Assembly (NCBI GenBank): GCA_017472905.1
Contig: JAFUNW010000072.1
Span: 1-13,238 of the forward strand
Direction of reading: 5' to 3'
Length of the DNA: 13,238 nucleotides
From: Bacteroidaceae bacterium
GTDB lineage: Bacteria; Bacteroidota; Bacteroidia; Bacteroidales; Bacteroidaceae
Part shown: in pieces, positions 4,982-12,204 of the stretch
Numbering within the stretch: position 1 is the first letter of the stretch
How the letters are laid out: every line of letters begins with the position of its first letter
Notes under the pieces: model-generated
The model's input: the letters and a program-made list of their open reading frames with translations, nothing else
Told to the model about the DNA's origin: nothing
Databases searched by the model: none
Position numbers and translations under genes: made by a program

Positions 4982-7429
4982 ATGAAAGATAATTCTTATA
5001 ACGACAGCTATTCAAAAGAGGAAGAAGAAGGAATTGACTTCCAAAAACTTCTAATGATATTCTTAATGAATTGGAAGTGGTTTGTACTTTCTGTAATTGT
5101 ATGTATGGCTTGTGCATTCGTATATTTACGATATGCAACACCTCTATATAGGATTACAGCTAAGGTAATGATTAAGGATACCAAAAAAGGTGGATATACG
5201 AGCGAAATGGTTGCCCTCGAAGACCTGGGATTCTTAAACTCAACCGGAGGTATTGATAATGAAATCGAAGTTTTATTATCGAAATCCTTGATTAAAAGAA
5301 CTGTAATGGATTTAAAACTCTATACCAGTTATTATGAAGAAGGTAGATTCAAAGATCGCGATTTGTATAACCAATCTCCTATTTGGGTGGATTTAGAACA
5401 TGGTAAGGCCGCAGACTTGAAAGTCGGATTTTTGTTGACATTTAGTCCCAAAGAAGACAGTACTTTTGTCGTGGAATACAAAACGGTTGACGAAAATGGT
5501 GAACCAGTAGAGAAAGAAGAGAAAATATCCAAACTTCCTTATTTATTGGAAACAATAAATGGGAATCTGATTATTTCCCGCAATCCAGCTGTTGAATTAT
5601 CATTGGATCGAAAATTGAAAGTTTCAATAAGACCTCCTTTGAATACGGCCAAATCTTATTTGGCTAACCTAACAGTGGAGCCTACATCTAAAACAACTTC
5701 TGTTGCAGTTATTTCAATTGTAAATTCCAACCGTAAACGCGGAGAGGATTTCTTGAATGAATTAATCGCCACATATAACGAAGATGCAAATAACGATAAG
5801 AATGTGATTGCACAAAAAACCGAAGACTTCATCGCTGAGCGAATCGAAATTGTAGGAAAGGAATTGAACCAAACAGAAGGTGATGTTCAAAATTTCAAAG
5901 TTCGCTCCGGTTTGGTAAACTTGGTTTCTGATGCAGAACAAGCATTGAAAGAGACATCTGATTACGAGAAAAAGCGGGTTGAAGTCAATACGCAATTAAA
6001 TTTGGTACAGATGCTTTCTGACTATGTGTTTGATCCCAGTAATAATTTGAAAACACTTCCAACAAACATTGGATTAACCGATGCTGCATTGACTCAAATG
6101 ATCACGACCTACAATGCACAAATATTGCAACGCGATCGTTTGTTGCGTACTGCAACCGAAAGTAATCCGGCTGTTATGAGTATTACGGCTATAGCCGAGG
6201 GACTATTGGATAATATAAAAACTGCTATTGTGAATCTGAAGAATGGATTAACCATCTCTAAGAATAACATTGAGCGTGAGGTCGCAAAATACACAGGCCG
6301 TATCAGCAGTGCCCCGGTACAAGAACGTGAATTTGCCGGTATTGCTCGTCAACAGGAAATTAAGTCCGGTTTGTATTTGATGTTGCTTCAAAAACGTGAA
6401 GAGAACTCCATCGCATTGGCAGCAACAGCAGACAATGCAAAGATTATTGACGATGCGTTAGCAGAGGAAATTCCTCTGTCTCCCAAACGTTCCATGATTT
6501 GGCTCATTGCTTTTGTTATGGGTATAGCCATTCCTATCGGTGTTTTGTATGTACTAAACCTCTTCCGTTACAAAATATCCGGTCGTCCTGATGTTGAAAA
6601 ATTAACAAACATCAGTATATTAGGTGAAGTACCCATTGCTGAAGAATTGGAAAAGGGAGAACGCGCTGTAGTAGTAAGAGAAGACAGCAACGATTTAATG
6701 GCCGAAACGTTCCGTGCTATTCGTACCAATCTGAATTTTGTTTTGACTAATCCCAACTCCAAAGTTGTATTGTTCACTTCAACAACAGCTACGGAAGGTA
6801 AGACTTTTATATCTTCCAATCTGGCAGTTTCTCTTGCTCTGTTAGGAAAAAAAGTCATACTATGTGGTTTGGATATTCGCAAACCTCGTTTGGTCGATTT
6901 GTTTAAACTTACAGACAAGAAACGCGGTATTACAACATTCTTGGCCGGTGATGCCAATGATAAAGAATTGCTTTTCAATCAGATTATGAATTCTGGTATA
7001 AATCCTAATTTGGATTTGCTTCCGTCAGGAGTCATCCCTCCCAATCCGGCAGAATTATTAGCAAAAGAAAACTTGGACAAAGCAATAGAATATTTGTCTG
7101 AAAAGTATGATTATATTTTGTTGGATACAGCTCCGGTTGGTTTGGTTGCAGATACACTCTTAATAGGACGTGTGGCGAATGCATCAATATATGTATGCCG
7201 TGCTGAACATACTCCCAAAGCCGACTTTGAATTTATCAATGAATTATACAAGGAGAACAAACTTCCTCACATGTCGTTGGTTATCAACGCTGTTGATTTG
7301 GAAAAAGGTGGTTATTACTACGGTTCCGGCAAATATGGTTATAAGAACCGTTATGGCTATAGATATAATTACGGCTATGGATACGGAATGAATTCAAATA
7401 ACAAATCCGGAAAGAAAAAGAAGAAATAA
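4982..7429 (+). CDS. wzc: Polysaccharide chain-length regulator / BY-type tyrosine kinase (Wzc family)
   Basis: An inner-membrane protein that controls polymer length and export through autophosphorylation cycles. The 815 residues hold a Wzz domain flanked by membrane segments at about 33-50 and 505-526. Between them is a long periplasmic coiled coil (about 280-480), with VQEREFAGIARQQEI (446-460) typical of the GNVR region. The cytoplasmic kinase follows: Walker A TSTTATEGKT (599-608, Lys607), Walker A' ILCGLDIRKP (626-635), Walker B YILLDTAP (711-718). In Walker A' the first Asp of the usual DxDxR is Gly629, while Asp631 and Arg633 are kept. The tail is extreme, with 11 Tyr between 778 and 801 interspersed with Gly and basic residues, then MNSNNKSG and five Lys. 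The Tyr cluster is the expected autophosphorylation site. No phosphatase gene is adjacent. Confidence 0.94.
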   Translation: MKDNSYNDSYSKEEEEGIDFQKLLMIFLMNWKWFVLSVIVCMACAFVYLRYATPLYRITAKVMIKDTKKGGYTSEMVALEDLGFLNSTGGIDNEIEVLLSKSLIKRTVMDLKLYTSYYEEGRFKDRDLYNQSPIWVDLEHGKAADLKVGFLLTFSPKEDSTFVVEYKTVDENGEPVEKEEKISKLPYLLETINGNLIISRNPAVELSLDRKLKVSIRPPLNTAKSYLANLTVEPTSKTTSVAVISIVNSNRKRGEDFLNELIATYNEDANNDKNVIAQKTEDFIAERIEIVGKELNQTEGDVQNFKVRSGLVNLVSDAEQALKETSDYEKKRVEVNTQLNLVQMLSDYVFDPSNNLKTLPTNIGLTDAALTQMITTYNAQILQRDRLLRTATESNPAVMSITAIAEGLLDNIKTAIVNLKNGLTISKNNIEREVAKYTGRISSAPVQEREFAGIARQQEIKSGLYLMLLQKREENSIALAATADNAKIIDDALAEEIPLSPKRSMIWLIAFVMGIAIPIGVLYVLNLFRYKISGRPDVEKLTNISILGEVPIAEELEKGERAVVVREDSNDLMAETFRAIRTNLNFVLTNPNSKVVLFTSTTATEGKTFISSNLAVSLALLGKKVILCGLDIRKPRLVDLFKLTDKKRGITTFLAGDANDKELLFNQIMNSGINPNLDLLPSGVIPPNPAELLAKENLDKAIEYLSEKYDYILLDTAPVGLVADTLLIGRVANASIYVCRAEHTPKADFEFINELYKENKLPHMSLVINAVDLEKGGYYYGSGKYGYKNRYGYRYNYGYGYGMNSNNKSGKKKKK

Positions 7430-7443
7430 ACTTCACACTTCAC

Positions 7444-7486
7444 TATAAAAATAAAAGCTGGTAGAATGCCAGCTTTTATTTTTATA
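7444..7486. terminator. Bidirectional intrinsic terminator between wzc and the obg-operon end
   Basis: A perfect 18-bp inverted repeat (7444-7461 with 7469-7486) surrounds a 7-nt loop, TAGAATG. The core is AAAAGCTGG/CCAGCTTTT, flanked by A-runs on the left and T-runs on the right. It therefore makes a GC-topped hairpin followed by U-rich sequence on both strands. It lies 14 bp after the wzc stop and 53 bp after the stop of the convergent minus-strand 63-residue gene, so it can end both operons. Confidence 0.9.
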
Positions 7487-7539
7487 CTAACTATGGAATG
7501 TGGTTTTTCTGTCAGAAACGACTTAGCAGAAAAAGCTAA

Positions 7540-7731
7540 TCATTTATTATTATGCCGATTAGCTCGTCTTCTTCGATATTCCGCTTTCATTTTAGCAGAA
7601 CCGGAACCATGAGCACCTGTTATATATGATTTCTTCTTGGCTTTTGTCTTCACTTTCTTATCATTTACTACCCGAGAAGGAGAACCACGAAACACGATAC
7701 CCTGCGTAATTACTTTTTCTATATCATCCAT
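7540..7731 (-). CDS. Small basic protein of unknown function at the end of the adk-obg-pgeF cluster
   Basis: A 63-residue protein I do not recognise. It begins MDDIEKVITQGIVFRGSPSR, a short ordered-looking segment. A Lys-rich stretch follows (25-34: eight Lys of ten would be an overcount; Lys at 25, 26, 28, 30, 32, 33 and 34), then a Gly/Ser part (THR38 to SER45) and a C-terminus with four consecutive Arg (53-56) ending NRHNNK. It has 18 Lys/Arg against 5 Asp/Glu, so it is strongly basic and probably binds nucleic acid or ribosomes; this is inference. The start is 24 bp after the pgeF stop in the same direction, and the shared terminator lies just downstream. It is likely a real gene given the operon position, absence of an overlapping alternative and neighbour-like codon use, but homology support is needed. 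Confidence 0.65.
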   Translation of the reverse strand: MDDIEKVITQGIVFRGSPSRVVNDKKVKTKAKKKSYITGAHGSGSAKMKAEYRRRRANRHNNK

Positions 7732-7755
7732 AACAACTTTTATTTATTATCACTA

Positions 7756-8535
7756 TTATTTTATGACCCGCATAATTCCACTAACAATACGTCCCGAATG
7801 AATACCCAATCTGCGAGCTGAGAAGAAGCGTTCATAATCCTTATATGTACAAATACCCGAAACCTCTATTGAGAAATCATGCAAACCACACTCCAGCAAA
7901 AGCCAACGATTTGCTTCCCACAAATCAATATGCCATTTCTTTTTTCGGCAAGCAATTCTGTCCATAGGAAATCCTGAATTATAGAATGAATCATAGACTT
8001 CATCTCCCACTTCAAAAGCATCCAAAGATATACTCGGACCTATACAAGCCATGACATCTTTCGCTTGAGTTGAATAGTCAGACTTCATCTTCTGTAAGAC
8101 CTTCACAACTATACTTGAAAGAGTCCCTCTCCATCCGGCATGAATCGCCGCCAATGCAGAAGTTCGTTTATCATACAACAATATAGGAACACAATCTGCT
8201 GTTGACACTGCAATACAACAATTGGGCAATGTAGTGATTAGAGCATCTATCCCATGTAACAACTCCTTCTGTTTCGAAACTGATGTGGAAAGAAATTGTT
8301 CATCAACTACGAATATGTCTGTTCCATGTACTTGTTTCGGTAAAAAGAGACGATGAGATGGAATGTCTAAATCAGAACATAAAAGCTGAATATTCTGCTC
8401 AACGCTTTCTATATCATCACCGCAATAAGGATTACAATTAAAAGATGCATACGCACCATTACTATATCCTCCCGCACGTTCTGTACTAAAGGCTTTTATC
8501 CCTATGGGAAAACGATGATACAAATAACGAGACAT
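7756..8535 (-). CDS. pgeF: Peptidoglycan editing factor PgeF (YfiH / polyphenol oxidase family)
   Basis: An enzyme of the DUF152/laccase-domain family. PgeF removes mis-incorporated L-Ser from peptidoglycan precursors in E. coli, and relatives show polyphenol oxidase or purine nucleoside activities. The 259 residues carry the conserved His-Cys-His metal/catalytic triad: His70 in KQVHGTD, Cys115 in STADCVP, His132 in AIHAGWRGT. Other family marks are CIGPSIS (164-170), an ICTYKD stretch, and the C-terminal FFSARRLGIHSGRI. Length is normal. The frame is open upstream to a GTG at 8547 that would overlap the obg stop by 4 bp. ATG 8535, 8 bp after the obg stop, is preferred because ATG is commoner and the N-terminus then starts at RYLYHRFP. 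It is translationally close to obg, so they share one transcript. Confidence 0.9.
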   Translation of the reverse strand: MSRYLYHRFPIGIKAFSTERAGGYSNGAYASFNCNPYCGDDIESVEQNIQLLCSDLDIPSHRLFLPKQVHGTDIFVVDEQFLSTSVSKQKELLHGIDALITTLPNCCIAVSTADCVPILLYDKRTSALAAIHAGWRGTLSSIVVKVLQKMKSDYSTQAKDVMACIGPSISLDAFEVGDEVYDSFYNSGFPMDRIACRKKKWHIDLWEANRWLLLECGLHDFSIEVSGICTYKDYERFFSARRLGIHSGRIVSGIMRVIK

Positions 8536-8543
8536 ACTTATAC

Positions 8544-9725
8544 TCACTCATTAACGTCCTCATCCAAGTATTCAAAGTCGTCAAACTCTTCATACTCTTC
8601 TTCGTCCCAATCATCGATAAATTCTATCTCTTCCTCCTCACCCATATCTTTCAATTCCTGGGGTAGTTTACTGAGGTCTTTGGGACGATGCACCAATTTA
8701 TCTTCCTTGATAATAGCTGCCAATTTATTACTTTCACTATTCAGCTCTGTCCATAAAATATCTTTCAACATAGGAATTCCCATTCCTGTCAACGAAGATA
8801 TAAATACATGCGGAATATCTGTGGGAAGATTCTCTTCCAACATTTCAATCAATTCCTCATCCAGCATATCAGATTTTGTAATCGCCAGCACTCTTTGTTT
8901 ATCAAGCATCTCCGGATTGAAGGTTGCCAATTCATTCAACAACACCTCATAATCATGGCGTATATCGTCCGTATCTCCCGGAACCATAAATAATAATAAA
9001 GAGTTTCGCTCTATATGCCGTAAGAAGCGCAATCCCAATCCTTTCCCCTCACTAGCACCTTCTATAATGCCTGGAATATCTGCCATTACAAAAGATTTTC
9101 CATCCCGATAGGATACTATTCCCAAATTAGGCTCTAATGTAGTAAAAGGATAATTCGCTATTTTAGGGCGTGCAGAAGAAACAGCTGAAAGCAAAGTTGA
9201 CTTTCCTGCATTAGGGAAACCGACCAAACCAACGTCTGCCAACAATTTTAATTCCAAAATAACAGTTAGCTCTTGCATCGGCTCACCGGGTTGAGCAAAA
9301 CGAGGAGCTTGACGAGTAGCTGTACGAAAACGCCAATTCCCCAATCCTCCTCGACCACCTTTTAATAAAATAACCTCTTGCTCATGTTCTGTTACATCAC
9401 AAATATATTCTCCTGTTTCCGCGTTATACACAACAGTACCACATGGGACCTCTATAATTTTGTCTTCTCCATCCTTTCCATAGCTTTTACACTTTGAGCC
9501 ATTCCCCCCGTGTCCGGCAAAAGCATGACGATCGTATTTAAGGTGAAGCAGTGTCCAATAATTACGATTACCACGCAAAATTACATCTCCTCCACGTCCT
9601 CCATCACCTCCATCGGGGCCACCGTTAGGAACATATTTTGCCCGATGCATGTGCATAGAACCTCTTCCTCCTTTACCTGAACGGCAATAGATTTTCACAT
9701 AGTCAACAAAATTAGATTCTGCCAT
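8544..9725 (-). CDS. obgE: GTPase Obg (ObgE/CgtA), ribosome assembly and stress
   Basis: Essential GTPase that binds the large ribosomal subunit during assembly and links growth to stringent response. The 393 residues show the glycine-rich Obg fold first (about 1-160, with GGPDGGDGGRGGDV at 35-48). The G domain has P-loop GFPNAGKST (169-177), switch I YPFTT (192-196), G3 DIPG (216-219), G4 as TKSD (283-286, where NKxD is usual) and G5 SSL (310-312). The C-terminus is a strikingly acidic tail from 362 to 393, mostly Glu and Asp with aromatic residues. ATG 9725 starts at the Obg fold (NFVDYVKIY). It follows adk after a 128-bp gap containing an inverted repeat and precedes pgeF with almost no gap. 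Identification is secure. Confidence 0.97.
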   Translation of the reverse strand: MAESNFVDYVKIYCRSGKGGRGSMHMHRAKYVPNGGPDGGDGGRGGDVILRGNRNYWTLLHLKYDRHAFAGHGGNGSKCKSYGKDGEDKIIEVPCGTVVYNAETGEYICDVTEHEQEVILLKGGRGGLGNWRFRTATRQAPRFAQPGEPMQELTVILELKLLADVGLVGFPNAGKSTLLSAVSSARPKIANYPFTTLEPNLGIVSYRDGKSFVMADIPGIIEGASEGKGLGLRFLRHIERNSLLLFMVPGDTDDIRHDYEVLLNELATFNPEMLDKQRVLAITKSDMLDEELIEMLEENLPTDIPHVFISSLTGMGIPMLKDILWTELNSESNKLAAIIKEDKLVHRPKDLSKLPQELKDMGEEEEIEFIDDWDEEEYEEFDDFEYLDEDVNE

Positions 9726-9775
9726 TTTAGAACATTTAAAATGAGTTCAACAATATAACTGCTTCAATAGAAACA

Positions 9776-9830
9776 CAAAGAAAGCGCAAAATAAGGATAA
9801 TAAACCTCTGGAAAAATTACGCTTTCTTTG
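9776..9830 (-). repeat. Long-loop inverted repeat in the adk-obg gap
   Basis: CAAAGAAAGCG (9776-9786) and CGCTTTCTTTG (9820-9830) are perfect 11-bp reverse complements separated by 33 nt. The structure lies 23 bp after the adk stop and 50 bp before the obg start. On the minus strand it is followed by a T-rich but interrupted stretch. It may be a weak terminator, an mRNA processing or stability element that uncouples adk from obg, or a regulatory leader of obg. Confidence 0.5.
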
Positions 9831-9853
9831 AATTTACTTTTTTGTGATGAACA

Positions 9854-10423
9854 TCAAAGAGCCTCTATCGCATCTACGATTTCTGCAAATATAGCCTCCA
9901 TTGTACCTAAGCCATTGATATGGCAATATTTATTCTCTTTTTTATACCAATCAATCAATGGAGCTGTTTGCGAGTGGTACACCAACAAGCGCTTTTTAAT
10001 GGTTTCTTCATTATCATCTGCACGTCCGCTTTCTTTTCCACGCTTTATCAAGCGAGTCATCAATTCTTCTTCCGGAACCTCTAAATCCAACATAACAGAA
10101 ACCTCTTGACCACGTTCTGTCAACATTTTCTTTAAAGCTTCAGCTTGTGCAATCGTGCGGGGAAAACCATCAAAAATAACTCCCTTGCTATCTTTAAATG
10201 AATCAAAAACACTTGCCAAAATATCTATCATCAATTCATCCGGAATCAGTTGACCTTGATCTATATATCCCTTGGCTGTTTTTCCCAATTCTGTTCCATT
10301 CTTGATTTCTGCACGAAGTACATCTCCTGTAGAAATATGATTCAAGCCATAAGACTCTACGATTCGAGCACTTTGAGTTCCTTTACCGGAACCCGGCGCT
10401 CCAAAAATTACAATATTCAACAT
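9854..10423 (-). CDS. adk: Adenylate kinase (short form)
   Basis: Catalyses ATP + AMP <-> 2 ADP in the cytoplasm. The 189 residues show the P-loop GAPGSGKGT (8-16), the AMP-binding segment STGDVLRAEI (31-40), DGFPRT (85-90) and the Arg-rich lid edge RLIKRGKESGRADDN (124-138). The lid is the short type without a zinc-binding insertion, consistent with 189 rather than about 215 residues. ATG 10423 begins directly at the first beta strand (MLNIVIFGAP). It is the first gene of the minus-strand adk-obg-pgeF cluster in this window and is divergent from nnr. In many Bacteroidales a phosphoribosyltransferase gene precedes adk (recalled, not seen here). Confidence 0.96.
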   Translation of the reverse strand: MLNIVIFGAPGSGKGTQSARIVESYGLNHISTGDVLRAEIKNGTELGKTAKGYIDQGQLIPDELMIDILASVFDSFKDSKGVIFDGFPRTIAQAEALKKMLTERGQEVSVMLDLEVPEEELMTRLIKRGKESGRADDNEETIKKRLLVYHSQTAPLIDWYKKENKYCHINGLGTMEAIFAEIVDAIEAL

Positions 10424-10618
10424 TTCTCTTAATTTTTATTTATATTTTATATTGACTACTCTATACCTTTACTCTTTATTACTTCCTTTCAAACTAAGCC
10501 AAACTTTAAAAAAGATGCAGATAAAAGCAATATTCCAAAAATTTGGCACAAATTTAGTACATTTCTACCATACTTTGCCAAAAAATACCTACTTTTACAT
10601 CCTCAAAATTGACTTTTT
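10424..10618. other. Divergent adk / nnr intergenic region
   Basis: 195 bp of AT-rich DNA without an ORF, holding divergent promoters. The minus-strand element for adk is an exact consensus match. For nnr no exact TAnnTTTG is present. TACATTTC (10558-10565) and TACTTTTA (10589-10596) each match seven of eight positions, so the plus promoter cannot be fixed. A TTTGGCAC at 10542-10549 overlaps the minus -7 element. Confidence 0.5.
10549..10556 (-). promoter_or_regulatory. -7 promoter element for adk operon
   Basis: The minus strand reads TAAATTTG, an exact TAnnTTTG match. About 22 bp upstream is TTTTTTG, a possible -33 element. The distance to the adk ATG (10423) implies a leader of about 120 nt. 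Confidence 0.55.
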
Positions 10619-12166
10619 ATGAAAATATTGACGAATATCCAAATAAAAGAGTTGGACCGTCTTACAATTGAAGAAGAAGGAATCCAATCCATAGAGCTAA
10701 TGGAGCGTGCAGCATTGGCTCTATCTAAAACCATCGGAGAATTATTCAAAGACGTACCTAGTATTAAGATTTTTGCCGGACCTGGAAACAACGGTGGAGA
10801 TGCATTGGCCATAGCTCGCATTCTCTCCGAACAGGGTTATTCTATAGAAGCTTATTTATTCAATACAACCGGACATTTGTCGGAAGATTGCGCCATCAAT
10901 CGCGACCGTTTATCTGAAACCTCCGTCCAATTCACTGAGATTACAACTCAATTCATACCTCCGGTATTACTGAAAAGCGATTTAGTTATAGACGGTCTTT
11001 TCGGTTCAGGACTTAACAAGCCTTTAAATGGCGGTTTTGCCGCAGTTGTCAATTACATAAATTCCTCACCGGCAACCGTTATTTCCATAGACATGCCTTC
11101 CGGCTTGATGTGTGAAGACAACACATTCAATCAATATTCCAATGTTATCAAAGCCAACATTACATTAACATTGCAAATACCGAAACTTGCTTTTTTCTTA
11201 GCAGAGAACCAACCATACATAGGCGAATGGATGTGCTTAGACATTCAATTAAGCGAAACCGGTATAGCAGAAAGTAACACTCCATACCATGTCATACAAA
11301 AAGAAAACATTCGTCCTTTAATGCAACAACGAAAAGAGTTTGCACACAAAGGAGAATTCGGGCATGGTTTGTTAATTGCCGGTAAATATGGCATGGCCGG
11401 AGCCGCTGTGTTATCAGCTCGGGCATGTTTAAGAAGCGGCATCGGATTACTAACCGTCCATACCCCTTCTTGCAACAACATCATTCTTCAAACGGCCGTA
11501 CCGGAAGCAATCGTACATCCTGACACGAATGAACATTTATTCAGTACTCCCATTGAATGTGATAACTTCCAAGCGATAGCAATAGGTCCCGGTCTAGGAC
11601 AATCGACTGATACAGTCAAAGCTTTCTTCGAACAATTGCATAGGTTTTCTTCTCCTATCATTGTGGATGCTGATGCGCTCAATATCCTATCATCGTACAA
11701 AGGATATCTCTCCAGTATTCCAGCAAACAGCATTCTGACTCCCCACCCTAAAGAGTTGGAAAGACTAGTGGGACATTGTACCAGCGATTACGAGCGACTC
11801 AGTAAAGCACGTACTTTGGCTACAGAATATCATTTGTATATCATATTAAAAGGCGCGTGGAGCACCATTATTTCTCCCAATGGCCAATGTCATTTCAATC
11901 CGACAGGCAATCCAGGCATGGCTACAGCCGGAAGCGGAGATGTTCTCACGGGAGTGTTATTAGCACTCTTAGCACAAGGATACACACCCTATAACACTTG
12001 TTTGCTCGGTGTATATCTACATGGTATAGCCGGCGACTTAGCAGCGGAAGCCAAAGGAAAAAACGGCATAATAGCCAGCGACATTATCGAACACCTTCCA
12101 CTAGCTTGGAAACTGCTGATAGAAAACAAGTACTTCTGCAATTACAAAGAAAGCAGATGCATTTAA
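10619..12166 (+). CDS. nnr: Bifunctional NAD(P)HX epimerase / ADP-dependent (S)-NAD(P)HX dehydratase
   Basis: Metabolite-repair enzyme that restores hydrated NADH/NADPH. The N-terminal epimerase domain (about 1-215, YjeF_N) interconverts R and S forms; the C-terminal domain dehydrates the S form using ADP. The 515 residues show AGPGNNGGDALAIARIL (53-69), VIDGLFGSGLNKPL (123-136) and SIDMPSGL (156-163) in the first domain. In the ribokinase-like second domain are HKGEFGHGLLIAG (243-255), GPGLG (323-327), IVDADALN (348-355), TPHPKELERL (374-383) and AGSGDVLTG (437-445), with Asp441 the expected catalytic base. Length fits the fused form. ATG 10619 leads straight into the first helix; no strong ribosome binding site. 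The next gene starts 38 bp downstream in the same direction. Confidence 0.96.
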   Translation: MKILTNIQIKELDRLTIEEEGIQSIELMERAALALSKTIGELFKDVPSIKIFAGPGNNGGDALAIARILSEQGYSIEAYLFNTTGHLSEDCAINRDRLSETSVQFTEITTQFIPPVLLKSDLVIDGLFGSGLNKPLNGGFAAVVNYINSSPATVISIDMPSGLMCEDNTFNQYSNVIKANITLTLQIPKLAFFLAENQPYIGEWMCLDIQLSETGIAESNTPYHVIQKENIRPLMQQRKEFAHKGEFGHGLLIAGKYGMAGAAVLSARACLRSGIGLLTVHTPSCNNIILQTAVPEAIVHPDTNEHLFSTPIECDNFQAIAIGPGLGQSTDTVKAFFEQLHRFSSPIIVDADALNILSSYKGYLSSIPANSILTPHPKELERLVGHCTSDYERLSKARTLATEYHLYIILKGAWSTIISPNGQCHFNPTGNPGMATAGSGDVLTGVLLALLAQGYTPYNTCLLGVYLHGIAGDLAAEAKGKNGIIASDIIEHLPLAWKLLIENKYFCNYKESRCI

Positions 12167-12204
12167 TACGTTAAGACATTTATTCATTAAAAAGGCTGTC
12201 TAAT

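Noticed and set aside
6568..6978. Minus-strand 136-residue reading frame
   Set aside because: Antisense to the Walker A region of the Wzc kinase, which is beyond doubt.
8536..8547. GTG start for pgeF overlapping the obg stop
   Set aside because: Possible through translational coupling, but ATG 8535, 12 bp further on, is a stronger codon and gives a family-like N-terminus.
8515..8952. Plus-strand 145-residue serine-rich reading frame
   Set aside because: It is the antisense of the obg acidic tail: Glu/Asp codons read in reverse complement give Ser-rich sequence. No promoter or ribosome binding site; obg is certain.
10542..10560. Sigma-54 type promoter (TTTGGCAC) ahead of nnr
   Set aside because: The GG of the -24 box is present, but the GC of the -12 box is missing at the required spacing, and the sequence overlaps an exact -7 element on the other strand.
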